Below are positions 1-5,948 of a stretch of DNA of 10,000 nucleotides, piece by piece. Position 1 is the first letter of the stretch; every line of letters starts with the position of its first letter. Origin of the DNA: Symbiodinium natans (Eukaryota; Sar; Dinophyceae; Suessiales; Symbiodiniaceae); the NCBI GenBank assembly GCA_905221605.1, contig CAJNDS010002444.1, positions 88,740 through 98,739 on the forward strand. The letters run 5' to 3'. The position numbers and the translations under genes were made by a program. Under the pieces are notes generated by a model. It searched no databases. It was not told the origin of the DNA and saw nothing but the letters and a program-made list of their open reading frames with translations.

Positions 1-46
1 GCAGCACGTCAGTGCAGAACCCGTTCCCACGAAGGGATGGCGGGAG
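1..46 (+). CDS. Gene 1, exon at window edge (partial)
   Basis: The frame is open from base 3 and reads STSVQNPFPRRDGG. The proposed donor is an AG-GC junction at 46/47, leaving phase 2, which fits the next exon beginning at 117. The frame stays open to a TAA at 81-83, so the exon could end later, for example before the GC at 78. The intron under this model is 70 bp. Weak by itself; supported mainly by phase. Confidence 0.35.
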
Positions 47-3000
47 GCCAGACCGGGAGAGGCAGGACAGCTCCCTCGCTAAATAAAAGCAATGCCCACA
101 AGCCCAAACTCTGAAGTCCCGACCGGTCCTTCCGTGGTTGGCTGAAAGGACACAATCGCCAATTCGTCCGCGTGGAGGAGGAGAGCGTGTTACAAAGCTA
201 CAACTATATGAAGCAACTGTGCTGTTCCGAGTGCAGCCAGGCCAGACAACCGTCGCTGCAAACCATGCCCGCGCAAAAAAGCAATCACGAGCCCAGGTCA
301 TCCTGGGCGAAGGGTACCAAGAGACCGCAGCGGCGTCGCGTAAGCCGGTCCCAAAAAAAGAATCTGAGACGCTTCGAGGGTTGCGAGTTTCACCTGCTTT
401 GTCAGACTCGTGGACATGTTCATTCACACCTCTCACGTGTTCGACTCGAGCATCGCAGCTGCGTTCAGACATCCCGAGACGCGACCCGTAGAAAGCATCA
501 CACAGTCCTTGAGCGCCAGCAAGCATCATGCCCTACATCATTTGGCTCGACACGCGCGAGGCCGTGGTAGCTGATGTCTAAGATATCGTGCACGTCGACT
601 TATGTCCACCGCGCACCGGGCAGGTCTCCTACATGGTGGAGGAGGACTATGTCTGGGCCACAGCGGATTGGTTGGACCCAGAGGCAGGGGGTCCTCAATC
701 GCCTGTACATTTGCCATGATGTTGTTCAATCTCGGAGGCCTACCGATACAGCGTGTCGCGCCAGGCGGGTGAGACACACACACACACACCCACACATGTG
801 CAGACGCATAATGATTGATCCGGACGTCGATCATGATGGTGATGACATGCGAAGGAGCCGAACCTGCCGCACTTCCGCTTCCGGGGGCCCGCCCGAGCGG
901 AGGCTGAGGCCAGGTGGAGAAACCAAGAACGATCGCCCGTCGCGTTTCGTTCATGGACGCACGCGAGGCACGCTGCCTGGAAGAAGAGACGGAGGCCTAC
1001 TTCCAGGCCAGCGTCGTTTAGCATTATGGCATATAAGGCAGAGAAAGCCGGAGTTGCCGCACAAAGCGTCGTGAGGTGCGGATTGGCCGGGCCAAGCAGG
1101 CAAATCCGCGGAACGGCTGGGAGCCCGAGCTTGCATCTGGCGCCGCCTGTCAAGGCCAGCCAGCCATGCAAGAACTCGAGCCTCCGCCTGCTGAGGCAGA
1201 GCCGCGAACGGAGCCCGAGCCAGGCAAGACGATCCCCCCAAACAAAACGCAAACCTCAGACATTCACGTCACGAACCTTGCGCAGGCGAAGCTGCGGCGG
1301 ACCTGCCATCCGACCGCAACCAGGCCAGACAGTCATCGCTGCAAACCACACCCGTGCACGCAAAAACACGAGCCCAGGTCATCCTGGGCGAAGTGTACCA
1401 TCTGTGAGAGGCCGCAGCGGCTTCGCGCTGGGCCCCCATTCCCTCAATTCCAAACAACAAAACGTTTCGGTCGATAACTTTCGGTCAAAACGTTTCGCTC
1501 AAAACTTTCGTTCAAAACTTTCGTTCACAACGTTATTGGGACCCAAAGCCTATACAGTTTCTATAAGCCCTAAACCTTAAGCCCTAAACTCTAAACCCTA
1601 AACCCTAAACCCTAAAGCCTAAACCCTATACCCTATACCCTATAAACCCGAAACCTTTAGTTGCGCGGTTTGGGAACTTCGCATGTTCTTTTGCAGGAGA
1701 CGGAGCACGACGCCAACTTGTTAGCCCTGCTGTTCGAGAACCCGACCAAGCGGGGGAGCCCGGCCTAGGATTTAGGATTTAGGGTTTAATTAGGGTCTTG
1801 GGTATAGGGTTTAGGAGTTTAGGGTCTTACGGGGTTAGGGTTTCGGGGTGTTTGGTTGGGGGTTTCAGGTGTGCGGTCTGGTCCTTCAGTCTTCGGAGTT
1901 TCCTTCCTGTTTGCAGCTGCGAGAGGGACCCGAAATCCCTGGACCCCCAGACCCCTAGACCCTAGACCCTAGACCCTAAACCCTAAACCCTAAACCCTAA
2001 ACCCCAAACCCTAAACCCTAAACCCTACACCGAAAACAGCGCCCGCGGTGGCCCGAAGAGCCGAACCGAGGCTTCGCTACATCATCATCGAGGCCTTTGC
2101 CGCCTTCCGGCAGGCGTCTGCAGGCCTTGGGGCGACCAAACCCTACAACCTCAAGCCCTAAACCCTGAGACCCTAAGACGCGGGTTTAGGGTTTAGGGTT
2201 TAGGGTTTAGGGTTTAGGGTTTAGGGTTTAGGGTTTAGTGGTGGCTCACGGATCAAGGCCCTTAGGGCTTGAGGGCTTGGGCGTCTTGGGGTGCGCGGGT
2301 TCGGGTCTAAGGATTTTGGGGTTCAGGGTTCAGGACCTTAGGGTTTAGGGTTTAGGGTTTAGGGTTTGGGGCTTAGGTTGCAAGGGGGGGACGGTCAGAC
2401 CTCCCGTTGGTGTTAAGAGCTCAACGCCTACTTTCTTGCAGCTTCCGATTCTCAGGGCCCTCAACAGGATTCTTAGGTGACCTCCAGAATTGTCCGACTG
2501 AGGTTGCAAGCAGAGGAACTTTGATCATAAACCCTAAACCCTAAACCCTAAACCCGAAACCCCAAACCCAAAACCCTAAGCCCTAAGCCCATGAACCCTC
2601 AGGTGCCAGTGGACTCGGTCTGTTACAGTTTTACAGGCATCCCGAACGTCAAAGCAGTGAAGTTTGGAGTATCGAAACACGTACGTGTGTGTTAAATTAG
2701 TTGTCTGGACTGTGCAGAAGAGCAAATTTCCTATCTTTCCAGAAGTAGGTAACTATGTACGTATTCGCACAATCTTAGACAAAAAAAAAGCCTGAACTCT
2801 GAATCCTAAGCCCTGGTTTAGGGTTTAGGGTTTCGGGTTTAGGGTTTAATTAGGAGCCCTTCATCGTAGTTGTTGAACTATCCGCTGCTGGGAGGATCGG
2901 CGGACGTCTATTTTTAGTAGTTATTAGGTGGGGTTCTTAGGCCGGGTTCGCCCAATAGGCTTCCTTTTTGCCTCAATACTTCAGACGCGCTCGTTGTGGA

Positions 3001-4804
3001 GGGGCGAGTAGGCCATAGAGCAGTAGTGGAAAGTAGCAGGGCTCCTATGTTAACTTTAGTTTAGTGTTTTTTCTCTGTAGGGCCTTCACAGCATCGACGC
3101 CCCATCACAGCAAACCCTAAACCCTAAACCCCAAACCCCAAACCCGAAACCCTAAACCCTAAACTCCCCAAACCTTGGGCAGATCTTAGCCGGCTGCTTC
3201 AAAACGAGCCCATTTGGACGCGGCTCCTCAGCAAGCGCTGGCTGGGTGCACCAGGCCAGCCCCACACCAGGGAGCCCTGCCCTAAACCCTAAACCCTAAA
3301 CCCGAAACCCTAAACCCTAAACCCTAAACCCTAAAGCCTAAAGCCTAAGGCCGCCATGAGGTTCCACGGGCTCCAAGCCCTGAACTCACACCCTGAAGCC
3401 ATATAGGGTTTAGGGTTTAGGGTTTCGGGTTTCGGGTTTCGGGGGTTCGGGTTTCGGGGTTTAGGGTTTAGGGTTTCGGGTTTAGGGTTTCTTAGGGTTT
3501 CGGGTTTAGGGTTTCGGGTTTTGGGTTTAGAGGTCTGGGGGTTTAGGGTTTCGGGTTTAGAGGTCTAGGGTTTAGGGTTTAGGATTTCGGGTTTAGAGGT
3601 CTAGGGGTTTAGGGGTTTAAGGTTTCGGGTTCAGGGTTCAGGGTTTCTCCAGTCAGCTTCAGGTGTCCTTCGGATGCTGGGTTTAGGGTTTAGGGTTTAG
3701 GGTTTAGGGCTTTCTTGTTGAAAAGTCAGCAAGAGTTCGCTTGGATGAGAGGGACGGGGCCAGCTCATTGAGGTCCATAATGTCATAATGACATAGGGTG
3801 TAGGCTTTTGGGTTCAAACCCTCAACCCTCAACCCTCAACTCCTAAACCCGAGACCTAGACCCTAGACCCTAGACCCTAGACCCTAGACCCTAAACCCTA
3901 AACCCTAAACCCTCAACCCTGAACCCTCAACCCTGAACCCTGAACCCTGAACCCTCAACCCTAGACCCTAAACCCAGCGTAGGGCTTTGACTTGGGTTGG
4001 CTGAATGCGGGCCAGGCATCAACGAGTGCCCCTTGTACAACACCCAGCAGAGCGGCATGAAGATGCTGAAGGCGCAGCAGATGACGGGTTTAGGGTTTAG
4101 GGTTTAGGGTTTAGGGTGTATAGGGTTTAGGGTTTAGGGTTTAGGGATTTTGGAGTTTCGTGTTTAGGGTTTTAGGGATTCTAGGGATTTTGGAGTTTCG
4201 TAGGGGCTTCACACAGGGCCCTAAGCCCCAGACCCTAGCCACCCTTCAGCCCCATGCCCAAGGCCAAATCCCCTAAACCTTAAACCCTAAACTCTAAACA
4301 AGCCCTAAACCCTAAGCCCTAAGCCCGAAGCCCTCTAAACCCTACCCCTAAACCCGAGACCCTAAACAGAAAGGGATTGACGGTTGGCTTGCAGAACTTG
4401 GCTACAATGGCAGGGGAGCTTGGTGACTTTCGAGTTTTTGGGCGCCTCGGGGCCGGGATGCTCCAAGCATTCCCGCCGCCGGGTTACGGAGCTTGGGGGG
4501 TTCAGGGGTTGAAGGGTTTAGGGATTCGGTGTTCAGGAGTTTTGGGGTTCAGTGCTCTGAACCCTAAAAACCCTACACCCTAAAGCCCCAAACCCTAAAA
4601 CAAAAAACACAAACCTAAAGCCTAAACCCTACAACCCTGAAGCCCTAAACCCTGAAGCCCTAAACCCTAAACCCTAAACCCTAAACCCTAAACCCTAAAC
4701 CCTAAACCCTAAACCCTAAACCCTAAACCCCTGAAGCCCGAGACGAGGACTCAGCGGAGCGCCTCGACAAAGGCACGATCAACTTGCACCTCAGCCAGCA
4801 TTAG
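1..4804 (+). CDS. Split gene 1, 5'-partial, about 20 small exons, product unknown
   Basis: This entry gives the gene span; exons are listed separately. About 20 islands that read as protein can be joined with matching phase from the window start to the TAG at 4802-4804, giving roughly 400 codons. Exons run from about 20 to 220 bp. Donors inferred are GT, GC and, twice, GA, with AG acceptors throughout; this mixture is established for dinoflagellates. Introns before 1316 are short and repeat-free (35-287 bp), while most later ones are filled with TTTAGGG or CCCTAAA arrays. The protein is not recognised. It has a basic, aromatic N-proximal part, an acidic proline-rich linker, helical segments and a polar C-terminus. 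Several exon ends have alternatives, and two neighbouring genes could have been merged in this chain. Confidence 0.5.
117..232 (+). CDS. Gene 1 exon, aromatic/basic segment
   Basis: This exon reads SFRGWLKGHNRQFVRV and then EEESVLQSYNYMKQL, a convincing amphipathic sequence with good codon sense. The frame is closed just upstream by TGA at 112-114, so it is probably an internal exon entered after the AAG at 114-116. It ends before a GC donor at 233, exactly where the repeated intron element begins, leaving phase 1. The frame itself runs on to about 570, but the sequence beyond 232 becomes basic and low in sense and is shared with the intron at 1316. No domain was recognised. Confidence 0.55.
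233..340 (+). repeat. Introner-like repeat, copy 1 (5' part of an intron)
   Basis: About 108 bp that recur with scattered mismatches and small indels at 1316-1427. It starts at the proposed GC donor with GCAGCCAGGCCAGACA and ends near a GCAGCGGCGTCGCG block. Inside is a perfect hairpin, GCCCAGG-TCAT-CCTGGGC (291-308), conserved in both copies. The rest of the intron, to 519, is not shared. Two introns of one gene beginning with the same sequence is the signature of introners, mobile intron-generating elements reported in several algae. Confidence 0.6.
520..566 (+). CDS. Gene 1 exon
   Basis: Reads IMPYIIWLDTREAV after a split serine codon. It is entered by a CCAG acceptor at 516-519 in phase 1, as the previous exon requires, and left at a GTAGCT donor in phase 0. 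An in-frame TGA lies just upstream (508-510), which sets the 5' boundary. The ATG at 528-530 could instead be the start codon of a gene beginning here, but the phase match to 117-232 favours an internal exon. Confidence 0.5.
624..690 (+). CDS. Gene 1 exon, acidic/tryptophan-rich
   Basis: Reads VSYMVEEDYVWATADWLDPE, followed by Ala-Gly. It follows a 57-bp GT-AG intron (567-623) ending in CCGGGCAG. The donor GTCCTC at 691 leaves phase 1. In-frame stop codons lie upstream (TAA at 579-581, inside the intron) and downstream (TGA at 717-719), so the coding island is well delimited. Spacing of acidic and aromatic residues is typical of a real protein, but the family is not recognised. Confidence 0.6.
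738..768 (+). CDS. Gene 1 small exon
   Basis: About ten residues, LPIQRVAPGG, between a 47-bp and a 35-bp intron. The donor is a strong GTGAGA at 769, followed by a CA microsatellite. It enters in phase 1 and leaves in phase 2, matching both neighbours. Confidence 0.42.
771..798 (+). repeat. CA microsatellite in a very short intron
   Basis: A run of CA dinucleotides occupies most of the 35-bp intron 769-803 (GTGAGA ... GTGCAG). At this length the intron is near the lower limit for eukaryotes, so the boundaries are the least certain of this group. Confidence 0.7.
804..876 (+). CDS. Gene 1 exon with Asp-rich loop
   Basis: Reads RIMIDPDVDHDGDDMRRS and then a Ser/Thr/Arg-rich tail. The D-x-D-x-D-G start resembles an EF-hand calcium loop (DVDHDGDDMRRS), but position 8 is Asp instead of a hydrophobic residue and position 12 is Ser instead of Glu, so calcium binding is doubtful. 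The proposed GC donor at 877 (phase 0) is only one of several possible ends; the frame stays open to 1074. Confidence 0.4.
914..1012 (+). CDS. Gene 1 exon, charged helix
   Basis: Reads VEKPRTIARRVSFMDAREAR and then CLEEETEAYFQAS, a convincing charged helix. The frame ends at TAG 1019-1021, just after a GT donor at 1013. It is entered in phase 0 by GAGGCCAG (906-913). The alternative ends, GC donors at 1007 and 1011, are possible. The ATG at 953 might be a start codon instead, but no promoter or leader evidence supports that. Confidence 0.45.
1100..1315 (+). CDS. Gene 1 longest exon, Pro/Glu-rich linker
   Basis: About 72 codons. The middle reads PAMQELEPPPAEAEPRTEPE, an acidic proline-rich linker likely to be disordered, and the end reads TSDIHVTNLAQAKLRR. 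It enters after GCCAAGCAG in phase 0 (intron 1013-1099, GT-AG, 87 bp) and leaves at a GC donor (1316) in phase 0. The second copy of the intron repeat starts exactly there. Other open frames across 951-1580 on both strands are shadows of this GC-rich stretch. Confidence 0.55.
1316..1427 (+). repeat. Introner-like repeat, copy 2
   Basis: Counterpart of 233-340. It begins GCAACCAGGCCAGACA at the proposed donor of the preceding exon, carries the same GCCCAGG-TCAT-CCTGGGC hairpin (1372-1389) and ends in GCAGCGGCTTCGCG. The remaining part of this 381-bp intron (1428-1696) holds a 13-14 bp tandem repeat and the first CCCTAAA array. Confidence 0.6.
1464..1531 (+). repeat. 13-14 bp tandem repeat TTTCGnTCAAAAC
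   Basis: Five imperfect copies of TTTCG(G/C/T)TCAAAAC in a row, inside the intron that follows the exon 1100-1315. It is not telomere-like. A reverse-complement echo (GTCAAAACGAAAGT) occurs at 5560-5573. Confidence 0.7.
1567..1657 (+). repeat. CCCTAAA array with CCCTATA variants
   Basis: The first telomere-like array of the window, C-rich on the + strand and partly degenerate (CCCTATA, CCTAAAG). It lies in the intron 1316-1696. About 40 bp of unique sequence separates it from the acceptor TTTTGCAG at 1689-1696. Confidence 0.9.
1697..1762 (+). CDS. Gene 1 exon, leucine-rich helix
   Basis: Reads ETEHDANLLALLFENPTKRG, followed by Ser-Pro. The acceptor TTCTTTTGCAG is strong. The frame meets TAG at 1766-1768 where the repeats begin, and a GC donor at 1763 gives a phase 0 exit. 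The first exon lying wholly among telomere-like arrays. Confidence 0.55.
1769..1870 (+). repeat. Degenerate TTTAGGG array
   Basis: G-rich on + and heavily diverged (GGATTTAGG, GGGTCTTGG, GGGTTTCGGGG). It fills the intron 1763-1916. The 3' end of the intron is a unique pyrimidine-rich tract ending TTCCTTCCTGTTTGCAG. Confidence 0.85.
1917..1941 (+). CDS. Gene 1 small exon
   Basis: Reads LREGPEIP. The acceptor is excellent (TTCCTTCCTGTTTGCAG). The exit at 1941 uses a GA donor that opens directly into CCCCAGACCC repeat sequence, in phase 1, as the next exon requires. The 3' boundary is uncertain. Confidence 0.42.
1942..2030 (+). repeat. CCCTAGA/CCCTAAA array
   Basis: Starts as CCCTAGA units and becomes CCCTAAA. 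It makes up nearly the whole 98-bp intron; the acceptor ACCGAAAACAG follows within 10 bp. Confidence 0.9.
2040..2131 (+). CDS. Gene 1 exon, amphipathic helices
   Basis: About 30 codons, including RAEPRLRYIIIEAFAAFRQA followed by SAGLG: a clear amphipathic helical segment. Phase 1 in, phase 0 out at a GC donor (2132). It is flanked by CCCTAAA-type sequence on both sides. One of the most persuasive exons of the window, although the fold is unknown. Confidence 0.6.
2148..2376 (+). repeat. Opposed CCCTAA and TTTAGGG arrays in one intron
   Basis: A short degenerate C-rich stretch (2148-2177) is followed by seven perfect TTTAGGG units (2185-2233), a degenerate G-rich stretch, and another TTTAGGG block (2336-2369). 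All lie in the 310-bp intron 2132-2441. The opposed arrays could pair in the transcript. Confidence 0.9.
2442..2476 (+). CDS. Gene 1 exon, helix
   Basis: Reads LPILRALNRIL. The acceptor CCTACTTTCTTGCAG and the donor AG-GTGACC are both near-canonical, and the exon passes from phase 0 to phase 2. It continues the helical character of the exon at 2040-2131. Confidence 0.57.
2528..2590 (+). repeat. CCCTAAA array with CCCGAAA, CCCCAAA variants
   Basis: C-rich array within the intron 2477-2636. It is followed by about 45 bp of unique sequence ending in TTACAGTTTTACAG. Confidence 0.9.
2637..2680 (+). CDS. Gene 1 exon
   Basis: Reads HPERQSSEVWSIET, with a split Arg codon at its start. The acceptor TTTTACAG and donor GTACGTGTG are both good; phase 2 in, phase 1 out. 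Confidence 0.5.
2718..2748 (+). CDS. Gene 1 small exon
   Basis: Reads EQISYLSRS. It follows a 37-bp intron (GTACGT ... CTGTGCAG) and ends at GTAACTATG, a good GT donor. Phases fit both neighbours. The short intron makes this weaker. Confidence 0.38.
2749..3080 (+). other. Long intron, largely unique sequence, small TTTAGGG block
   Basis: 332 bp. Only 2795-2850 is telomere-like (degenerate C-rich sequence, then TTTAGGG at 2816-2850). The remainder is unique and T-rich towards the acceptor TTTTTTCTCTGTAG. A possible additional exon at 2985-3011 (after ATACTTCAG) reads RARCGGAS but breaks the phase chain, so it is left out. Confidence 0.45.
3081..3109 (+). CDS. Gene 1 small exon
   Basis: Entered by an excellent acceptor (GTTTTTTCTCTGTAG). 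The phase required by its neighbours gives AFTASTPHH with a GC donor at 3110. The alternative phase 0 reading (GLHSIDAPS) looks equally natural, so the frame is uncertain although an exon here is likely. Confidence 0.42.
3110..3172 (+). repeat. CCCTAAA/CCCCAAA array forming a short intron
   Basis: Almost the entire 73-bp intron 3110-3182 is this array, from the GC donor to the acceptor CCTTGGGCAG. Confidence 0.85.
3183..3245 (+). CDS. Gene 1 exon, F-box-like stretch
   Basis: Reads LSRLLQNEPIWTRLLSKRWL. The pattern of leucines with two tryptophans recalls the second half of an F-box, where a Trp follows a short loop and a WrrLl-type helix comes next. Only about 20 residues are visible and the N-terminal half of an F-box was not found, so this is a resemblance and not an assignment. 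Acceptor GGGCAG, donor GTGCAC, phase 1 to phase 1. Strong as an exon. Confidence 0.6.
3281..3348 (+). repeat. CCCTAAA array
   Basis: Mostly perfect units, with one CCCGAAA and terminal CCTAAAG variants. Confidence 0.92.
3403..3640 (+). repeat. TTTAGGG/TTTCGGG variant array with local super-repeat
   Basis: A mixed array in which TTTCGGG alternates with TTTAGGG. The motif TTTAGAGGTCT recurs at 3526, 3556 and 3592, showing amplification of blocks of about 30-36 bp after the units diverged. Confidence 0.9.
3730..3762 (+). CDS. Gene 1 exon
   Basis: Reads RVRLDERDGA after a split Ala codon. The acceptor is TTGAAAAGTCAG. The GC donor at 3763 gives phase 1, as the next exon requires. An AG-GT junction at 3772/3773 is a better consensus and would add Ser-Ser-Leu but leaves phase 2. 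The exon is credible; its 3' end is unresolved. Confidence 0.47.
3816..3976 (+). repeat. CCCTCAA, CCCTAGA, CCCTGAA and CCCTAAA blocks
   Basis: Runs of single variants follow each other: CCCTCAA, then CCCTAGA, CCCTAAA, then alternating CCCTCAA/CCCTGAA. Each variant has been amplified as a block, implying local slippage or unequal exchange within the intron. Confidence 0.92.
4016..4087 (+). CDS. Gene 1 exon
   Basis: Reads INECPLYNTQQSGMKMLKAQ and then QMT. The acceptor is GCGGGCCAG. The exon runs straight into the TTTAGGG array, and its GT donor is the GT of a GGGTTTAGGG unit, so the splice site appears to be supplied by the repeat. Phase 1 to phase 1. The CPLY motif brought to mind the dynein heavy-chain C-terminus, but the following residues do not match. 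Confidence 0.6.
4088..4200 (+). repeat. TTTAGGG array with a 39-40 bp duplication
   Basis: Pure units at first, then TAGGGATTTTGGAGTTTCGT occurs twice (from about 4142 and 4182). The array begins at the splice donor. Confidence 0.9.
4265..4372 (+). repeat. Degenerate CCCTAAA/CCCTAAG array
   Basis: C-rich array opposed to that at 4088-4200 within the same 307-bp intron (4088-4394). The intron ends in unique sequence with acceptor TTGGCTTGCAG. Confidence 0.88.
4395..4415 (+). CDS. Gene 1 small exon
   Basis: Reads LGYNGR after a split Glu codon. The acceptor TTGGCTTGCAG is strong. Three ends are possible: a GA donor at 4416 (phase 1, used here), a GC at 4418 (phase 0) and a good GTGACT at 4423 (phase 2). 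Only the first two can join the terminal exon. Confidence 0.4.
4500..4735 (+). repeat. Degenerate G-rich array turning into a long CCCTAAA array
   Basis: G-rich degenerate units to about 4557, then C-rich ones, including ten consecutive perfect CCCTAAA units at 4658-4727. This is the longest perfect run in the window. It lies in the last intron of gene 1. Confidence 0.92.
4755..4804 (+). CDS. Gene 1 terminal exon and stop
   Basis: Reads ERLDKGTINLHLSQH and stops at TAG 4802-4804. The acceptor GAGGACTCAG gives phase 1; starts at 4737, 4743 or 4748 would add a few acidic residues. The sequence changes abruptly to T-rich simple repeats immediately after the stop, which supports a gene end here. 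Confidence 0.58.
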
Positions 4805-5160
4805 TACTATGATCATCATGGTTTCTATTCTTCTTATGAGTATTGTTATTACTGTTATTGCTGTTATTACTATTACTTTTATTAGCATCATCATCATCAT
4901 CATCATTGTTCTTATTGTTCTTGTTATTTCGAATTTCCATTCTTCTTATTATTATTCCTATTTAGTTTTTTCATTATTATTACTATTATCATCATTCACT
5001 ATTCTTTTCATTACTCGTGATGTTTATTCATTAGTTACTTAATTCAATTATTTATCTGTTTGTTCTTGTCGTTAGTATTAGTGTTTTTAGCACTGTTTTG
5101 ATTTCGATATTTTATGTTTTTGCTGTTTTTTTTTAAAGATGTTTATGGTTGTATTCATTT
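4805..5160. repeat. T-rich ATT/ATC simple-sequence region
   Basis: Dominated by TTATT, ATCATC and TTCTTATT motifs, in sharp contrast to the GC-rich exons. The small open frame at 4809-5042 encodes only a low-complexity Ile/Val/Ser string and is not credible as a gene. It probably represents the 3' flank of gene 1. Confidence 0.8.
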
Positions 5161-5919
5161 ATGTCGGGGCTTTGGGTGCTTGCCAGTTGTGGGTTCAGAG
5201 CAGGATAGGGGTTAGGGTTTGAGGGTTTGGGGTTTAGGGTCCAGGTGGGGGATCCTCTAAGTAGTTTGCAAGCTTTTTTTGCAGTACCCTCAATTGGTCC
5301 CCAAAGAAGGTTCCTAATTTCGGGAACCCCTTATGTCTTTATTCGAAGACAATACAGAACTAGTTTGCAGCGTTCTGGTTGTTATTGTTATCGTCATTGT
5401 TCATTGCGATTGTTCATTCGTATTGTCCATTGGTATTGTTATTGTTCTTGTTCTTGTTCCTGTGTTTTGTTTGTGTGTGTGTGGGTGGGTGGGTAGGTTG
5501 CGGAGTTTAGTGTCTAGGATGCATTAAAGTGGTTTCTTTGTGGGTTTTTTGCAACGAAAGTCAAAACGAAAGTAGGGTTCGGGGTTTAATTCCTGAACCC
5601 CAAACCCTAAACCCTAAACCCTAAACCCTGAGGCTATCAGGTTCTCAGGCCTAGGCTTGGAGCTTGAAGGCCTTCGGGCTTTGAGGTTCAAGGTCGAAGA
5701 CTCCCCATACTTCAAGGTCTTCGGGTTTAGGGTTTGAGGGGTTTGAGGTTCCATGCTGAAAGCCTCCGCACATTTTGCAGGCGACGTGGCATGGGGCGGG
5801 GGGCGGGGGGTTGATTCAAAGCGGTGGCTCCTAAGCCCTAAACCCTAAATCTCGGCCTCACCCATCTTCCCAAAATGAGGTATTTCAAAATATGGCCCAA
5901 GTATGGCCTGTGTTTTCAG
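5161..5919. other. Gene-poor interval with scattered telomere-like fragments
   Basis: Holds short arrays at about 5208-5240 (G-rich), 5595-5632 (C-rich), 5724-5750 (G-rich) and 5832-5849 (C-rich), and a TTGTTATTGTTCTTG-rich stretch at 5385-5460. Two acceptor-like sites (CTTTTTTTGCAG before 5285; CACATTTTGCAG before 5781) precede islands that may be exons. 5285-5309 reads YPQLVPKE with a GT donor at 5310. These could be 5' exons of gene 2, but support is thin. Confidence 0.4.
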
Positions 5920-5948
5920 CGTTGCTTGGGCCTTCTTTTTGACCTTTG
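5920..5948 (+). CDS. Gene 2 exon
   Basis: Reads RCLGLLFDL in phase 0. The acceptor CCTGTGTTTTCAG is strong and the donor GTGGGTGAGG is near-canonical. A run of 14 G starts 11 bp after the donor. Phase 2 out matches the next exon. Confidence 0.42.

Larger units (their letters stand above)
3246..3729 (+). other. 484-bp intron of opposed telomere-like arrays
   Basis: Holds CCCTAAA (3281-3348), a unique 55-bp spacer, then a long G-rich array (3403-3640) and a pure TTTAGGG block (3682-3709). A spliceable-looking island at 3653-3680 (SFRCPSDA) and the spacer 3350-3395 (RFHGLQALNSHPEA in one frame) could be skipped or ancient exons; neither fits the phase chain. Confidence 0.55.

Noticed and set aside
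533-549. Relic of the dinoflagellate spliced leader (CATTTGGCTC resembles part of it)
   Set aside because: Only about ten bases match, and they fall inside a convincing exon; chance resemblance.
818-860. EF-hand calcium-binding loop (DVDHDGDDMRRS)
   Set aside because: Loop position 8 is not hydrophobic and position 12 is not Glu or Asp, and no flanking helix pair is visible.
138-1580. Several overlapping open frames of 96-184 codons on both strands
   Set aside because: They overlap in GC-rich DNA where stops are rare, and most are rich in Arg, Pro and Ser. Protein-like sense jumps between frames at plausible splice sites, so the exon chain explains the region better.
4016-4087. Dynein heavy-chain C-terminus suggested by CPLYNT
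   Set aside because: The residues after CPLY do not follow the family pattern.
4809-5042. Hydrophobic 77-codon open frame, possible membrane peptide
   Set aside because: It is a translation of ATT/ATC simple sequence and would look hydrophobic by composition alone.
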